Shown here piece after piece: positions 12,189 to 25,688 of a stretch of 64,000 nucleotides of DNA; position 1 is the stretch's first letter, and each line of letters starts with the position of its first letter. The stretch spans positions 13,481,415 to 13,545,414 of the forward strand of contig OY365810.1 of the NCBI GenBank assembly GCA_959347315.1, read 5' to 3'. Below the pieces are notes generated by a model that was not told the DNA's origin, ran no database searches, and worked only from the letters and a program-made list of their open reading frames with translations. The translations under genes were made by a program, and so were the position numbers. This stretch comes from Bimastos eiseni. Taxonomy: Eukaryota; Annelida; Clitellata; Crassiclitellata; Lumbricidae.

Positions 12189-12814
12189 TCTGGTTAGCGG
12201 TGTTGCGCATCGGGGCGGAGTTGTCTGGCGCGGCCTAGTCTGTGAACCGTGAAGGTGGTCAACGGTTGTTGCCACCCCAGCCCCTATTTTAGCGGCTCTT
12301 AAATTAATTTGAATAGATTTCATAATTTCATAATTTTTATTTCTTAAATTCTCTGAAAATCAAACTGATAAGAAAACTGAAAAATTGTGGTCGATCTCTG
12401 TTATTCAGTGCTTGCTAAGAAAGTTGTGTTATTTACCAATTGAAATTAAATTGTGTTGGCAACGTTATTAATTTTAAAATGCAGTAGTTCTACAAGAGGT
12501 AACAAAGTCAAATTATTTGACCTCTCCGCGTTTTTCATCTTTGTTATTTATTTGAATAAAACGGCGTTTTCTCCGTGTTTTTATTCCGTTTTGTTCGTTT
12601 TTTTTTACAGATATATGTACAATAGGACTATATGCATGCACTAAATGTACGTCTAACTCTTAGACCTAACTACATCCAGTGTAATCCAGACGTAAGATAT
12701 TTAATAAATAAATAAATAAGCACATAAATAGGTGGATGATTAAATAAATATACATGCATAGGTCTGTGTTGTATAGTATTGTATTGCATTGTATAATCTG
12801 TATTTATACATTTC

Positions 12815-12893
12815 CATAGCGTCTCTCCCAGTACCTCCCTAATCAGAGGTGGTTTCACGCAGTGCGAATAGCCCCGCGGGAAGAGAAGGTTTC
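12815..12893 (+). repeat. Repeat A, copy 1
   Basis: TTCCATAGCGTCTCTCCC, then CTCCCTAATCAGAGGTGG, then GTGCGAATAGCCCCGCGG. Copy 2 lies at 13434-13512 in the same orientation with scattered differences. Confidence 0.8.
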
Positions 12894-13313
12894 GAGAACA
12901 CGTGTAGAAACGGAAGCAACACCTTTAAAGATCAAAGAGCGAATCGAGAAGAAAATATCATTCCAAAGCCAAGAGCCAACAAACGCATAGGTGCAGCATT
13001 GAACATAAGTAACCCTAGTCCCAGGTACCAAGGGATCATTTCGATCTATACGAACAGAGAGCGAATAGATCGAGGCAGCCGATACAGGGCGCAGGACAAG
13101 GTCACGTGAAGCCTGGTCCAAAAAAGATCTGGAACTCTTAGTAGAATGGAGCTATGAGCGGAATCCAGTGTAAATGCTCAATCACAAAGGTCGAGATTTA
13201 CATGTGTAGGCTGTCTCTCCTGGCTACCAGGCGAACACTCAACAACGAATCGGTTATTTTGCCACAGTAACTGACTTATATAGTAATGCAATAGAATCTA
13301 TACATACGTTCGT

Positions 13314-13413
13314 CAATAGTAATATAAAATGATTATTATGCAATGATTATATAAAACACAACCACATGAACAGTTGCAGCTCCACCAGGGACCAACGACT
13401 CAGTTGACCCAGG
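13314..13413 (+). repeat. Repeat B, copy 1
   Basis: About 99 bp from AGTAATATAAAATGATTATT to CAACGACTCAGTTGACCC. Nearly identical to 15275-15372. Confidence 0.88.
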
Positions 13414-13433
13414 TTTTATTAATTTCCACTGAT

Positions 13434-13512
13434 TTCCATAGCGCCTCTCCCGGTTGCTCCCTAATCAGAGGCGGTCTCACGTACGTGCGAATAGCTCCGC
13501 GGAAAAAGAAAG
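13434..13512 (+). repeat. Repeat A, copy 2
   Basis: Second copy of the block at 12815-12893. It follows repeat B directly. Confidence 0.8.
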
Positions 13513-13638
13513 TGGCCCTCCAAATTTAATTCCATTTTAAGTTGAGAAGAAACCAGACTTCCAACTCGCCCCTCTGCACGGTTCCCCAGTCCACCCTTGG
13601 CTCCAATGCGCATGTACATGTAATGGAGTCGCACATTG

Positions 13639-13662
13639 CGTATAGGCCTATAGGCCTATACG
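13639..13662. repeat. Perfect 24-bp palindrome of two TAGGCCTA units
   Basis: CGTATAGGCCTA followed by its own reverse complement, giving two adjacent TAGGCCTA octamers. Confidence 0.9.
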
Positions 13663-13979
13663 TAAACACACACAGTTGACAACTCATTTCGGTCTTTGCA
13701 ATAGAGTCTATTCGTTTGAGATCACGATCAATGGATAGAAAGCTTATAGCTTATAGCTTAAAGCTTAGAGATCTGTTTATCACACAAACGAAAATCGTGC
13801 ACGACACATGTTAATAATAAACGACACTTACTACAGATATATTCATAAACGTACCATTTTCCGGAAATTGTCCATTTTCTTTAAAAAAACCTATTAAGAA
13901 GTAAAAAATCGAACAGGCGACAGAATCCCAACAATGCGGCGCCAAATGTCTTAGCTCATCTTCAACTAATCATTGACGT

Positions 13980-14560
13980 AGGCCTACACGCAAGCTCCAC
14001 ACGAGTTTCTGTCGAGTTCCAGTCAAGTGTACGGGTAAAGACCGTCCAATATGGCCGTCCCCAGACGTCTTTCGATATTCCACAGCAGCCGATAAGACCG
14101 ACAATCATACGCAACCGCGTCTATTCCGAAAAGTTTCCGCCGCCGCCACCGACTCAAGAGTTTGGCGCATACGACCAACCGGCGTCGATCATTTTAACGG
14201 TGGCGCATGGCTCGCACCGGACAATAACGCTCATCCATCCGTTATCAAAGGGGACATCTGCGGCTGTTATGTATTCATCCGCAAACACGTGATGTATTCT
14301 TGCGCTGCTGTGCGCGAATGAAACGGAACTAAACTAGTTGTGAGACGAAAAAGCGAAGCGCCGAAGGGAAAACGAGGAGGAGGTGGCCAAGAAAACGTGC
14401 GGATCATTATTTATGGACACGTTTCGGTTATTATTACCCCCACAGGACAGAGTGGCCGGACACCGATGAAAAGCAGGACGACCTATATCCTGCTCTCCAG
14501 GGACTGACTCAAAAGCTGCTGAGCAGAGCGCATGCGCATGCACATATCACGTACAATATA
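13980..14560. promoter_or_regulatory. GC/CpG-richer island
   Basis: Compared with its AT-rich surroundings this stretch is rich in CpG (for example CCGCCGCCGCCACCG, CCGGCGTCGATC, GCGCGAATG). It could be a promoter or the relic of a CpG-rich exon. No TATA box or initiator can be assigned. The putative exon at 15008 lies downstream on the plus strand. Confidence 0.25.
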
Positions 14561-14819
14561 ACAGATTTCTAGAGCGCAGTTTTACTCCGTTTGGACGATT
14601 TGACCGAATAATTCGTTTAACAAATGAGATACATTCACGGAGATGACTCAGTGTGTAGGTTTTGAAGGGCGCTATATGAGTTATTTCCAAAATTATTATA
14701 CATAGAAAGTCAATCTACGTATAAGCCTCTCTGGTTCTCCTCTCAACGCACAGTCTTTCAGATCCTCTGGTATACAATGTGGTGCGTGCTAAGATGCGTT
14801 TTACAGTAGCCACAAGACC

Positions 14820-14910
14820 GCTCTTTTCAGCCGGGGTTCGACCGGAAGCGCTACTGAGTAGTAACCCAAGTGGCGCTACATAAATGTTCGTGATGAATGA
14901 TGATGTCTAT
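14820..14910 (+). repeat. LINE-type 3' end (GCGCTATATAAAT family)
   Basis: CTCTTTTCAGCCGGGGTTCG, GGAAGCGCTACTGAGTAGTA, then GTGGCGCTACATAAATGTTC and a GATGAATGATG tail. It shares layout with 32225-32300 and 38495-38575. Confidence 0.6.
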
Positions 14911-15007
14911 ACATACATATATCGACACGCCTCCGTTTCGCCATCACTTCAATCGCTCGGAGAGCTTCTATGCAGCGACGATCATATCCAGTCATCGGCC
15001 CAACAAT

Positions 15008-15178
15008 ATGGATGAGGATTCCCCTGGAGATGGGTCTCCTCCCCAGCTGGGTCCCATTCTCTCCATTCTAAAGTTCCTTGAGACCGTTTTCTTCCTCCTG
15101 GGTTGGGCTAAGTCGCCGAAAGGGACAAATGCCCAGAGGCAGACGATCTATTGTGTCCTGGACCGGATCTTCAATCAG
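15008..15178 (+). CDS. Putative first coding exon, unrecognised protein
   Basis: Fifty-seven codons from an ATG in a good context (A at -3, G at +4) to a possible CAG|GTTATG donor in phase 0. The peptide begins MDEDSPGDGSPPQLG, has a hydrophobic stretch (LSILKFLETVFFLLGW), then AKSPKGTNAQRQTIYCVLD. Codon content looks like protein, unlike the flanks, and beyond the donor the frame becomes AT-rich. I find no partner exon and do not recognise the family. It may be an orphan exon, a captured exon or chance. Confidence 0.3.
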
Positions 15179-15274
15179 GTTATGAAAAATATTATAATCA
15201 GTTATACAAAGTTACTGATTTATGCCTTTCAAAATATGATATTACTGACACTTAGCTTTAGCCAATTAGCTATA

Positions 15275-15372
15275 ATCAGTAATATAAAATGATTATTATG
15301 TAATGATTATATCAAACACAACCGCATGAACAGTTGCAGCTCCACCAGGGACCAACGACTCAGTTGACCCCG
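15275..15372 (+). repeat. Repeat B, copy 2
   Basis: Second copy of 13314-13413, ending CAACGACTCAGTTGACCC. Confidence 0.88.
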
Positions 15373-15437
15373 GCATATGAATATTACCTTAGGGGCCTAC
15401 TCAGAGGCCCGGAATTTCTTTGCCTTGGGACCTGGAA

Positions 15438-15485
15438 TTATAATAATAATAATAATTTTTATTTTTATTATTATTATTAATTACC
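15438..15485. repeat. (AAT/TTA)n microsatellite
   Basis: AATAATAAT followed by TTATTATTATT. Confidence 0.9.
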
Positions 15486-16985
15486 ATCTTACAGCAGTTT
15501 CGTATTACACCCCTTCAAGGCCTTCTACTCACAAGCTCTCCCAGCCAAACCACGGTCACACAGTACAGTCTTAATTGTAGCCGAAGTGGACCTTGGACTG
15601 GATTCGTAACGTCTCCGACTAGATATACTGAAGAGGCGCTATATGAATTTCGATCGATTGCTCGACATTCGTACATAGATACAATATCACAAGTATGCAT
15701 GTACACATACACAGGCGTACTTTTGTGGATTTCTTTAGTTCCTACGCTGTCAAGAAACTTCTATTCAGGTATTCAGAAAATTAAAGAACGTTAGGCCTGA
15801 ATGAAAAGAACATTTCTTACGTGTAGGCTTACTGTTTTTAGACTCTTTGGCCAATTCTAAAGCTTTCTATTCATTCGTTCTTCTCTGTATTTCAACACAG
15901 TATTAAGCTTCTCATTTTCTTCTGTGACCTAATTATCTATTTGCTTAATTTTATTGCGATAGGATTTCAACAAGAGCAATTGCTCATCCCTTGTATATCG
16001 TGTCCCAACTTTTCTCATACGCACAACCTAATCATGTAACGGGCCTACAGTAGCTATCCGATTTATATTTGTCACTATATAGAGCTGCAATGCCTATATA
16101 AGAGCTACATAAGTCACTGACATAAAGCACATTAGGGCTTATGCGCAGACGATGCTTTTGCTTCCTTTTGAGATCCTGAGACGCTTCCGCTTCGCCTCAA
16201 TTGTTGACTTCCGCCCAATTGCGCCTCGAATGACCGGCAATCTGTATCCGCGTAGAAAAAGAAACCCTGGATGCGTCGAGGTCCATATTAGTCGCTTCAT
16301 TGCCAGCATTGCAAGGGCATTAGGCAGTGCCCATGTGGCTTAATACGAATTCCATACGGGTACATGGCCCCATATTGGCTTCATGTATGTGTGCTGGCAA
16401 GATGCAATCTTCCAAATACTGTGATGCAATGTTTGCCATGAGGTATGGTCGGTACATTCGATGCTGCATATAAATCTTGTTCTTTGGTGTGAGTTGCCCT
16501 TCTAAGGTCGACAGATTGTCTCTGAATGTTTTTTTACTCACTCTTCAGATTCTGGACATTTATATAACGCCTTTAAGAAGCCTCTCAACTGAAGACAAAA
16601 CGACTAACAGAGATGCTGCTCAGGGCATGTTGAACATAAACAGCGCCATAAGAAGTAGAATCCGATCAAACCACTGACAATATAGCTGGGAGGTGCACTT
16701 GGATTCCGGACAGCAAAATGCCCCAAGCAAGATGGAAGAAGAGGTTCTTCAACTTAAGCGACGTTCATGCGCGGTGTGTGGCGCTACTGGCGGAATTGCG
16801 AGTGATGGAAGTTTAAAAATGTTCAATCTAGAACAGGAAAATACGACAGAGAGCAAAAATCGTCTGAATTTAAGACAGCACCTCAGCAGCAGTTAAAAAT
16901 ACGCAACATTCAGCCACGTTTACTTATACGCTTGTGGTAAGAACTACTTGTAATGTAATAAATTATATAATCGAATCAGGACATT
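15486..16985. other. Spacer, no supported gene
   Basis: Some open frames (16152-16343 and 16693-16896, plus) have mixed composition. The second contains RRSCAVCGATGGIASDG. Neither matches a family I know, and neither has supporting splice or start signals. Confidence 0.4.
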
Positions 16986-17125
16986 TTGTGGCAGCCGTTT
17001 TGGCGCAGGAAGTTTTGGCGTAGGACGTTTTGGCGTAGGACGTTTTGGCTTAGGACGTTTTGGCGTAGGACGTTTTGACGCAGGACGTTTTGGCGTAGGA
17101 CGTTTTGGCGTTGAACGTTTTGGAG
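16986..17125. repeat. 15-bp minisatellite GGACGTTTTGGCGTA
   Basis: About nine copies of the 15-mer with single-base variants (GGCTTA, GACGCA, GGCGTT). The period is a multiple of three, so repetitive peptides stay open on the minus strand. Confidence 0.94.
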
Positions 17126-18740
<1,615 letters not shown>

Positions 18741-18756
18741 AGTTGATTTCATCTAT

Positions 18757-19325
18757 TTAATGGTGATGTCGTCCGGAGTAGCCCTGCTCGTTGGACTCCT
18801 GAGCAGCGAAAGTTCCCTTGAAAGCAACTGCGTTGTAGCGTTGAATAATCATCGAGATGCGCTGGTAGAGAAAAGTCGTCTCCCTCTGCTTCCCAGTGAC
18901 GGCGCTCAGTCTGTGTCCCGGTTCTGAAAGGAAGCTTTGGCCTTCAGAATTGATGGGGCCAAAGGTTTCGAATGCCACCGGTGTGAAGACGTACGTGGAG
19001 GCTAGCTCGGCATATTTCTGAGTTTTGAGGTTCGCCGCCCTCTCGGCCGCAGCGCCCGCTCTTTGTGATGTTTCTGGCAGATACGACGTTGCCATTGTAT
19101 CTGAGACTGTCGCGTCCCATATCAAACACCGCCCCGCCCGCCATGGTATATGAGTGAGACCGTCTGGTCTTTTACCATCAGATCGGGTCAATCCCACCGG
19201 CTCTTTGACAGTGGGGATCCCTGCACGGATTAAACTTCTACAAATAAGGTCGTTCAGGGCCGCGTGTCTGGGCCAGCGTCCCAGGCCCAGGCTACATGAG
19301 AGACCGTGATATCCGTTTCTCTCGA
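18757..19325 (-). pseudogene. Non-LTR retrotransposon C-terminus, RLE-like
   Basis: The frame is open from the edge of an (AAT)n array to a stop at 18757 and codes for the end of a retrotransposon polyprotein. In order: HGLSCSL near the start, RHAALNDLICRSL, then GLTRSDGKRPDG and IWDATV, and finally LYQRISMIIQRYNAVAFKG near the C-terminus. The K-R-P-D ... W-D-x-T-V pattern resembles the PD...D core of the restriction-like endonuclease (RLE) of R2/R4-type elements. That family call is inference from the motif. The element lacks its reverse transcriptase and is dead here. It has AAT arrays on both sides, like the two related relics at 26.9-27.8 kb. Confidence 0.7.
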
Positions 19326-19398
19326 CAATAATAATAATAATAATATAATAATAATAATAATAATAACAATAACAATAATAACAATAATAATAATAATA
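19326..19398. repeat. (AAT)n microsatellite flanking the relic
   Basis: AAT and AAC triplets at the 5' edge of the minus-strand retroelement relic. Confidence 0.95.
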
Positions 19399-20370
19399 TC
19401 CACACGGTTCGTATATATAGAAAAGGATAGAAGAGCCATTCGAGTAGTGTTCAGGATTCTTGAAGGGACTGGAAGAAGGGGAAGACTACGGATGAATCAA
19501 CCGGAGTTTGGAATAACCGTCAGAAACGATTTGAGGTGAATGCATGGGTAACGTCGTGGCAACGAAGCGTAAAGACCGAGAATGAACATTGGTGAAACTG
19601 CGTTGTTCGATGGCACGGGAACGATAAGTTATACTAAATAGAAATCAACACTAATTGTTTCTATAACGATGTTAGAGCACAAAGCAGACTATTGCCAAGA
19701 TTCCGCTGTCCATAGTCTCAAGAGAACTCCCAATCCGACTAATCAATGATCCACAACGGATCACGCAGTTTTTATCCACTATAGGTGTAAAGTAGTAAGT
19801 AGCATAAAGTGTTATCTACGAGTATGCGTGTACTCGTGTAGAACGGTATGGATGTAAGCCACGCTCCGGCGTCTTTACACCGGTTCAACCAGTTTGTAGC
19901 CGGGGTTGTGTTGGGAGCTCTCCTGAATAGATGTATGTATAGCAACATAGACCTCCAAAAACTTTTGTAAGCTGGATCCTTTTCCTTTAGAACTGTTTTC
20001 CGCCGCAAGGCATCCAGTGTATTATCATCAGTGGTTAAAATATGTAGTCGTAGCTGTTCGTGTCCTGATATCAAATCGTGCGCTGCGCGTGAATACATAA
20101 CGCGATGTCGTCTCAAGTGATTTGCTGCTCCTCTTTGACTTCTACAGGACTCTTATCCTGTTGGGAATGATTGTATGCTTCAAGAGGCGCCATATAAATG
20201 TACCGTTGGGGTCACGTACAACCATGTAAGCTTATCTTATAGAAGCTTGGCATTGGCAATGGAATGATTATAGCCCACTCTTCAGTGGCTCTTTTGGAAC
20301 CCAGTATATGGTGTCTATTCTTCCTTCCCTCCTTCTGCAAGGCAGTTTTGGGCACTATTTATATAATTAG
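19399..20370. other. Spacer, no supported gene
   Basis: A minus-strand open frame (19772-20116) contains TLDALRRKTVLKEKDPAYKS, without a recognisable family. CAAGAGGCGCCATATAAATG near 20180 looks like the GCGCTATATAAAT LINE-tail family. Confidence 0.4.
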
Positions 20371-20518
20371 TATTGCTATTGTTATTATTATTATTGTTGT
20401 TATTATTATTATTATTATTTGATGCCCCGAGCTACACATGATCCCTCAGGAACTAGAAGATTAAGAATATGAAAATGTAGTCTGGAATGGCAATACTACT
20501 TGTAATTATTATTATCAC

Positions 20519-20577
<59 letters not shown>

Positions 20578-20736
20578 GTAGTATTATTGTTATTATTTTC
20601 ATTATCATCATCGTCATCTGATCATCATCATCTGATCATCATCATAATTATTATCACTACTATTATGGTCTAATCCCTCAGGAGACACAACGAGTAAAGC
20701 TAGGAGTTGTTACTGCTCATTTGGTAGTTATTATTA

Positions 20737-20768
<32 letters not shown>

Positions 20769-20810
20769 GTTATTATCATTTTATTATTATCATCATCATC
20801 ATCATCATCC
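20370..20810. repeat. (ATT)n-rich interrupted arrays
   Basis: ATT runs at 20380-20420, 20505-20600 and 20720-20800, with ATC/CATCATC interruptions. Confidence 0.92.
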
Positions 20811-20974
20811 TCAGTCGCGGTAGCAGCCTCATCTTCATTGTCACAATCACTTTTTCAATTACAAATAACTAAAAACAGTAGGTGTGCAAAATCTCTGAAT
20901 TTTTATAAAAAAAACTTTTATATAAAACTTTAAAAATTCTATTTTTTACTTTCTAAAATTTATGATGTATATTA

Positions 20975-21297
20975 CAACGTTTCCTAATCTTTTCCGAACC
21001 CTTTTGATCTTACATATTTTTGGCGGAACCCCCAACCAAAACTAAACATTCTGCTGTAGGTACAAACGCTTGAGAATGCAGACAATTATAGATTTAGGCC
21101 AAGATGAGATACACAATAAACAAATTATCGATGACATTTTTATTCAGTTTGCAAGCTACAATATATATATATATTTCACTTGATAGATTTTATAAATAAT
21201 AATAGAAAATCTGTTCACACGTATAGTTTTCTGCGGAACCCTTGTCTTCACTTCACGGAGCCTTATGGTTCCGCGGAACACAGTTTGGGAAACGCTG
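20975..21297. mobile_element. hAT-type MITE (323 bp) with target-site duplication
   Basis: The left end CAACGTTTCCTAATC pairs with the right end (reverse complement CAGCGTTTCCCAAAC). Flanking octamers are GTATATTA (20967-20974) and GTATAATA (21298-21305), 7 of 8 identical, the 8-bp duplication typical of hAT. Subterminal GGAACCC / GGTTCCGCGGAAC motifs are present. No transposase. Confidence 0.8.
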
Positions 21298-21305
21298 GTA
21301 TAATA

Positions 21306-22330
21306 GATTGTGCTCATTATATCCAATAAATTTATTTCATTTGGAAGCTAATTTTAGCGTAATTTCTTTAAACAATACAGATGCGTTCCGGCACATTTTT
21401 CAAGAAAATGCAGATCATCATCGTGATCAGTGAAAAGCTTCGATAGTTCTGGTGTCTGTCACAGAAGACGGCAACTGACGGGACACCAAAACTGAGTCGA
21501 ATTATGATCAATGCCATTGAGAGTCAGAGATAGTCTTTGGCGGATAAGTCCAGCAACTGGAATGCTCCTTCGCCAGACACACAGGATTATCCGAGTTCTT
21601 GGAAAAGAAATAACTTAACGGAATAATGATAGCGCTGGAAAAGAAGATAAAGATTTAAGTGCCGTAGTTTGCCATTATTTTATATTTTACTGACCATAAG
21701 TCCCAAAATGAAACGGATTCTTTGGCGAGCTGCTATATTGATAAAGCGAGGGATTTAAGTACAGAGGTTATTTTCATTTTCAGCTATGGCTCGATAGCTG
21801 AAGAGTTTTGAGATAACTGAAGCTTCTGCGATTTTTCAGTTTGCAATATGGAAAGGAGGAATTAGCAGTAATCCATGGGTGATTAGCATTTGCCATAGAT
21901 ATCCTTTACGGTTGGGTCAACCAGGCCACGCTTCACGTCTCGGAACATAAACCTTAGTAATCACTATGAACGCAGGCGCTCCCAAAAACCAGTTAATGAC
22001 TGCATGAGTGTATTGTGTTCGGAGACGTTTGCTATTGAGTTAAGATCCCACCTTTCAAGTAAAGGAGTAAGCATTAGCAGAGTTGTTCCATGGGCTGAGA
22101 GCTATTCTGAGTAATTATCTAAAAGGTGCTGTATAAACGGCCTCAATATAGACGAACGATTATACAAGTGGTATGTATATCGATGTAATCGATGCTTTCC
22201 ATTGCTATAGTATGGGCTTTGAACTATCCGCAGACGATATACATGTAGTTAGTTTCATCATGGCAAAGCCTTTCGATCAACACAATGCACAGAGTATAGC
22301 AGGGAAGAAATGGTCTGTGTTTGGTTCTAT
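21306..22330. other. Spacer, nothing recognised
   Basis: AT-rich sequence, no supported feature. Confidence 0.5.
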
Positions 22331-22860
22331 CTGTATGTATGTATGTATGTATGTATGTATGCATGTATGTATGTATGTATGTATGTATGTATGTATGTAT
22401 GCATGTATGTATGTATGTATGTATGTATGTATGCATGTATGTATGTATGCATGTATGTATGTATGTATGTATGCATGCATGTATGTATGTATGTATGTAT
22501 GTATTTATGTATGTATGTTTGTATGTATGTATGTATGTATGTATGTATGTATGTATGTATGCATGTATGTATGTATGTATGTATGTATGTATGTATGTAT
22601 GTATGTATGTATGCATGCATGCATGTATGCATGTATGTATTTATGTATTTATGTATGTATGTATGTATGTATGTATGTATGTATGTATGTATGTATGTAT
22701 GTATGTATGTATGTATGTATGTATGTATGTATGTATGTATGTATGTATGTATGTATGTATGTATGTATGTATGTATGTATGTATGTATGTATGTATGTAT
22801 GTATGTATGTATGTATGTATGTATGTATGTATGTATGTATGTATTTATGTATGCATGTGT
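22331..22860. repeat. (ATGT)n tetranucleotide array
   Basis: About 530 bp of ATGT with GCAT, TTAT and GTTT variants. All frames on both strands stay open because the period is 4 and no stop codon can form. The Met-Tyr-Val-Cys peptides are not genes. Confidence 0.98.
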
Positions 22861-23852
22861 ATATATCTATGTCATACATTGTACCTTGCCAACTGACGCT
22901 GAAGATTCTTATAAGCACAAATATTGAATGCCTGTCAGTGAAAGCCATATCCTATATATATATTACCAATCTAATGTTATGGCACAAATAGGCATTCACA
23001 TGGCCTAATAAACAGCTAACCGGGCTAATTCGTATCTGCTGTTTATATGTCCACAGATACATTATCAACCTCTGCAGGAGCGAACGATTTATCTAAGTTA
23101 TTATAAGCACCGACATATATATCTATAAATCTACAGGCTATATATGAACATAAAAAAATTTGTTTTATATATATATATTATATGGCAATACAAAAGTCAT
23201 TGCAATAGTGACAAACCGCTCGTGCGTTGTCGAGCAACTGCCTAGGAAGCAATACATCATTATATAGCGCATTTTTATGCCCTCTCAAAAGCGTTAACAC
23301 AAGCCATATAGGTCTCCGCGTTTTGTGGCTCTGTACTTTGGTTATATGGGCGTTGACTATTAAAAAATAGATGAAATCGTTGATATATATATATATAGGT
23401 CTACTTTCTATGTGTACACTTAAGTATGTGTTGCATAATATGACGTCGTATTATTATGGACATTATGGTCTGTTGAGAGGTGTTTCGGGGTGTACGCATG
23501 TAAATCCTTAGCGCGCATCATTTTACATGGAAGGTATTCGGGGAGAATGTTTTCATACAGAAGGATGCAGACGAACAAGTAGGCAGACAACGGCGCATGC
23601 AGACGAATTAAACTCAGTTTATATATACACACATATATGATATATATATACATCGTATGTACACAAATATAGTATATATAAAGCTATTTTGGTCCAAGAA
23701 ACTAACAAGGTAACATATCGCCGCACTAAAAACAGGAATTTCATTGGTGACCAAAAAATGACCCAAAAGGAGCCAGTCTCGTTTTTAGGGGCCAACTATG
23801 TACATTGTCTGTTGATAAAATTTTGGTTAAAGAAGATATCTAGTTCAGATCC
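22861..23852. other. Spacer, nothing recognised
   Basis: AT-rich, with several short TATATATA runs. Confidence 0.5.
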
Positions 23853-24236
23853 ACTCCTATTTTAAGTTGCTCAAAACGTGTGCATTTGTTAGCTTATGTC
23901 TAGCATGAAGCATTTATAGCCATAGCTATAGAAAGAAAGATTGAATGGGTATAAGAACTAGACCATTGGTTCCGGTGTCTAAAGTACAACACAATCTCAT
24001 AAATATATTGACTGTATACCCTACATGCATACACTCAACTGTATACTCCTATTTTAAGTTGCTCAAAACGTGTGCATTTGTTAGCTTATGTCTAGCATGA
24101 AGCATTTATAGCCATAGCTATAGAAAGAAAGATTGAATGGGTATAAGAACTAGACCATTGGTTCCGGTGTCTAAAGTACAACACAATCTCATAAATATAT
24201 TGACTGTATACCCTACATGCATACACTCAACTGTAT
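23853..24236. repeat. Tandem duplication, 2 identical copies of 192 bp
   Basis: Copy 1 at 23853-24044, copy 2 at 24045-24236. Both start ACTCCTATTTTAAGTTGC and end CACTCAACTGTAT. I found no difference reading them side by side. Confidence 0.95.
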
Positions 24237-24303
24237 TATTATTATAATCGGAAATTTTGAAGGCAGACACGCGTGCATAAAATTACGCATTTAGATGTTT
24301 GAT

Positions 24304-24380
24304 GTGACGTCACATTTCATCGCCTCTCGCCCTCGTCACACGTCGTCACAAATACGTGATTCCCACCCACGCGTGACGTC
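24304..24380. promoter_or_regulatory. Pair of CRE-like TGACGTCA sites
   Basis: TGTGACGTCACA (about 24302) and CGTGACGTCATT (about 24371), with CGTCACACGTCGTCAC between them. They match the CREB/ATF palindrome. No promoter or gene can be attached to them. Confidence 0.3.
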
Positions 24381-24992
24381 ATTTTTGGACGGCCCCAACT
24401 CGTCTTGATCTTGAAAGACACAGCGACGACTAGGAAACTTAGCCCCAAGATGAAGACTTGTGGTCTCAATACCAACATCGAGACTATTAAGAACAAACTC
24501 GAGTGCACTCCAGACCGACAACAACACGATTGCCACTCTCCCAACCAACACTCCCACATGGAGCTCGTATAGGAATAGGACCCCCATACTCGCATGCATG
24601 GGACTCATTTAGAGCCCATTATGGGGTCCAGCTGATGCTCACAAAAACGCTGTCAGGGATTTCTCTCCATTGACCCCCTGCTGTCTCTCGTTTAAGGTAA
24701 GGTATTATTTTGGCGTCTGGTCTTTGGATCTCATGTCATTCATTATTCAGTCATTCGATGCCTCAGAAGGACGATAACAAACTGTCACAGTGAATGGGTT
24801 CCATGCATCTGCTGAACATGACCATTTATCTCCATGCATATTCTGACGTTTTGCATGGATCCTAAAGGAATTACTCGTGATGCTTTGGGATTCAAACCGC
24901 CTACGAGTTGGTTAAAGGAATGCAGATGCGGCAACAATTGTCTCAGGCCCTGTGTATGCTGCTGCTGCTGCTGCTGAAGGTGCTGACGGGCT

Positions 24993-24997
24993 GATGA

Positions 24998-25028
<31 letters not shown>

Positions 25029-25182
25029 GAGAGACAGAGAGAGAGACAGAGAGAGAGGCACAGACAGAGACAGACAAAGAGAAAGACAGACAGACAGAAA
25101 GAGAGAGACAGACAGAGAGAGCAAGAGAGACAGAGAGAGACAGAGAGACAGAGAGAAAGAGAGACGTAGAGAGAGAGAGAGT
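24993..25182. repeat. (GA)n/(CAGA)n microsatellite
   Basis: Purine-rich dinucleotide and tetranucleotide array preceded by (CTG)n at 24958-24976. Confidence 0.95.
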
Positions 25183-25226
25183 CTGGCGTAAACATGGGTC
25201 CGTAGAGCAAGGGACCCGTAGTCAAT

Positions 25227-25252
25227 ATTACAATCCCAACTGGGATTGTAAT
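25227..25252. repeat. 12-bp inverted repeat
   Basis: ATTACAATCCCA, two bases, then its reverse complement TGGGATTGTAAT. Confidence 0.85.
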
Positions 25253-25317
25253 GATAATGCATGAAGAGCAACTGTTTGCGTCTTGAAAAGCAATAGCATT
25301 AGGCCTACGCAGTATAT

Positions 25318-25440
25318 CAATATTATTATTATTTATATTATTATTATTTATATCACTATTATTTATATTATTATTATTTATATTATTATTATTTATATTA
25401 TTATTATTGTTTGTTATCATCCTTATTTATCATTATTATC
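25318..25440. repeat. (ATT)n/(TTTATA) array
   Basis: ATTATTATTATTTAT units repeated about eight times. Confidence 0.9.
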
Positions 25441-25688
25441 AATGTACTCGTTAATACCGGAAGTGCTTCATAAAAGCTGCATGGCTTCTACTATAGACTA
25501 TAGATAGACTAAGTAGACCATAGCATAGGATCTAACTAAAGTTCTGGCTCACCAATAAAGTTAAATCCTCAATGTAACAACTAACAGGCTACTGAACAGC
25601 CAAAGAAACAAATTATTAGTTTTTTTTGATAAAATTAAAATATCGGCTACAGAAAGCCGTCTGGAACCGGAAATTAAAATTTTCCGAC

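Noticed and set aside
22173..22991. Long Met-Tyr-Val-Cys open frames on both strands
   Set aside because: They lie in an (ATGT)n array in which no stop codon can form. No unique coding sequence.
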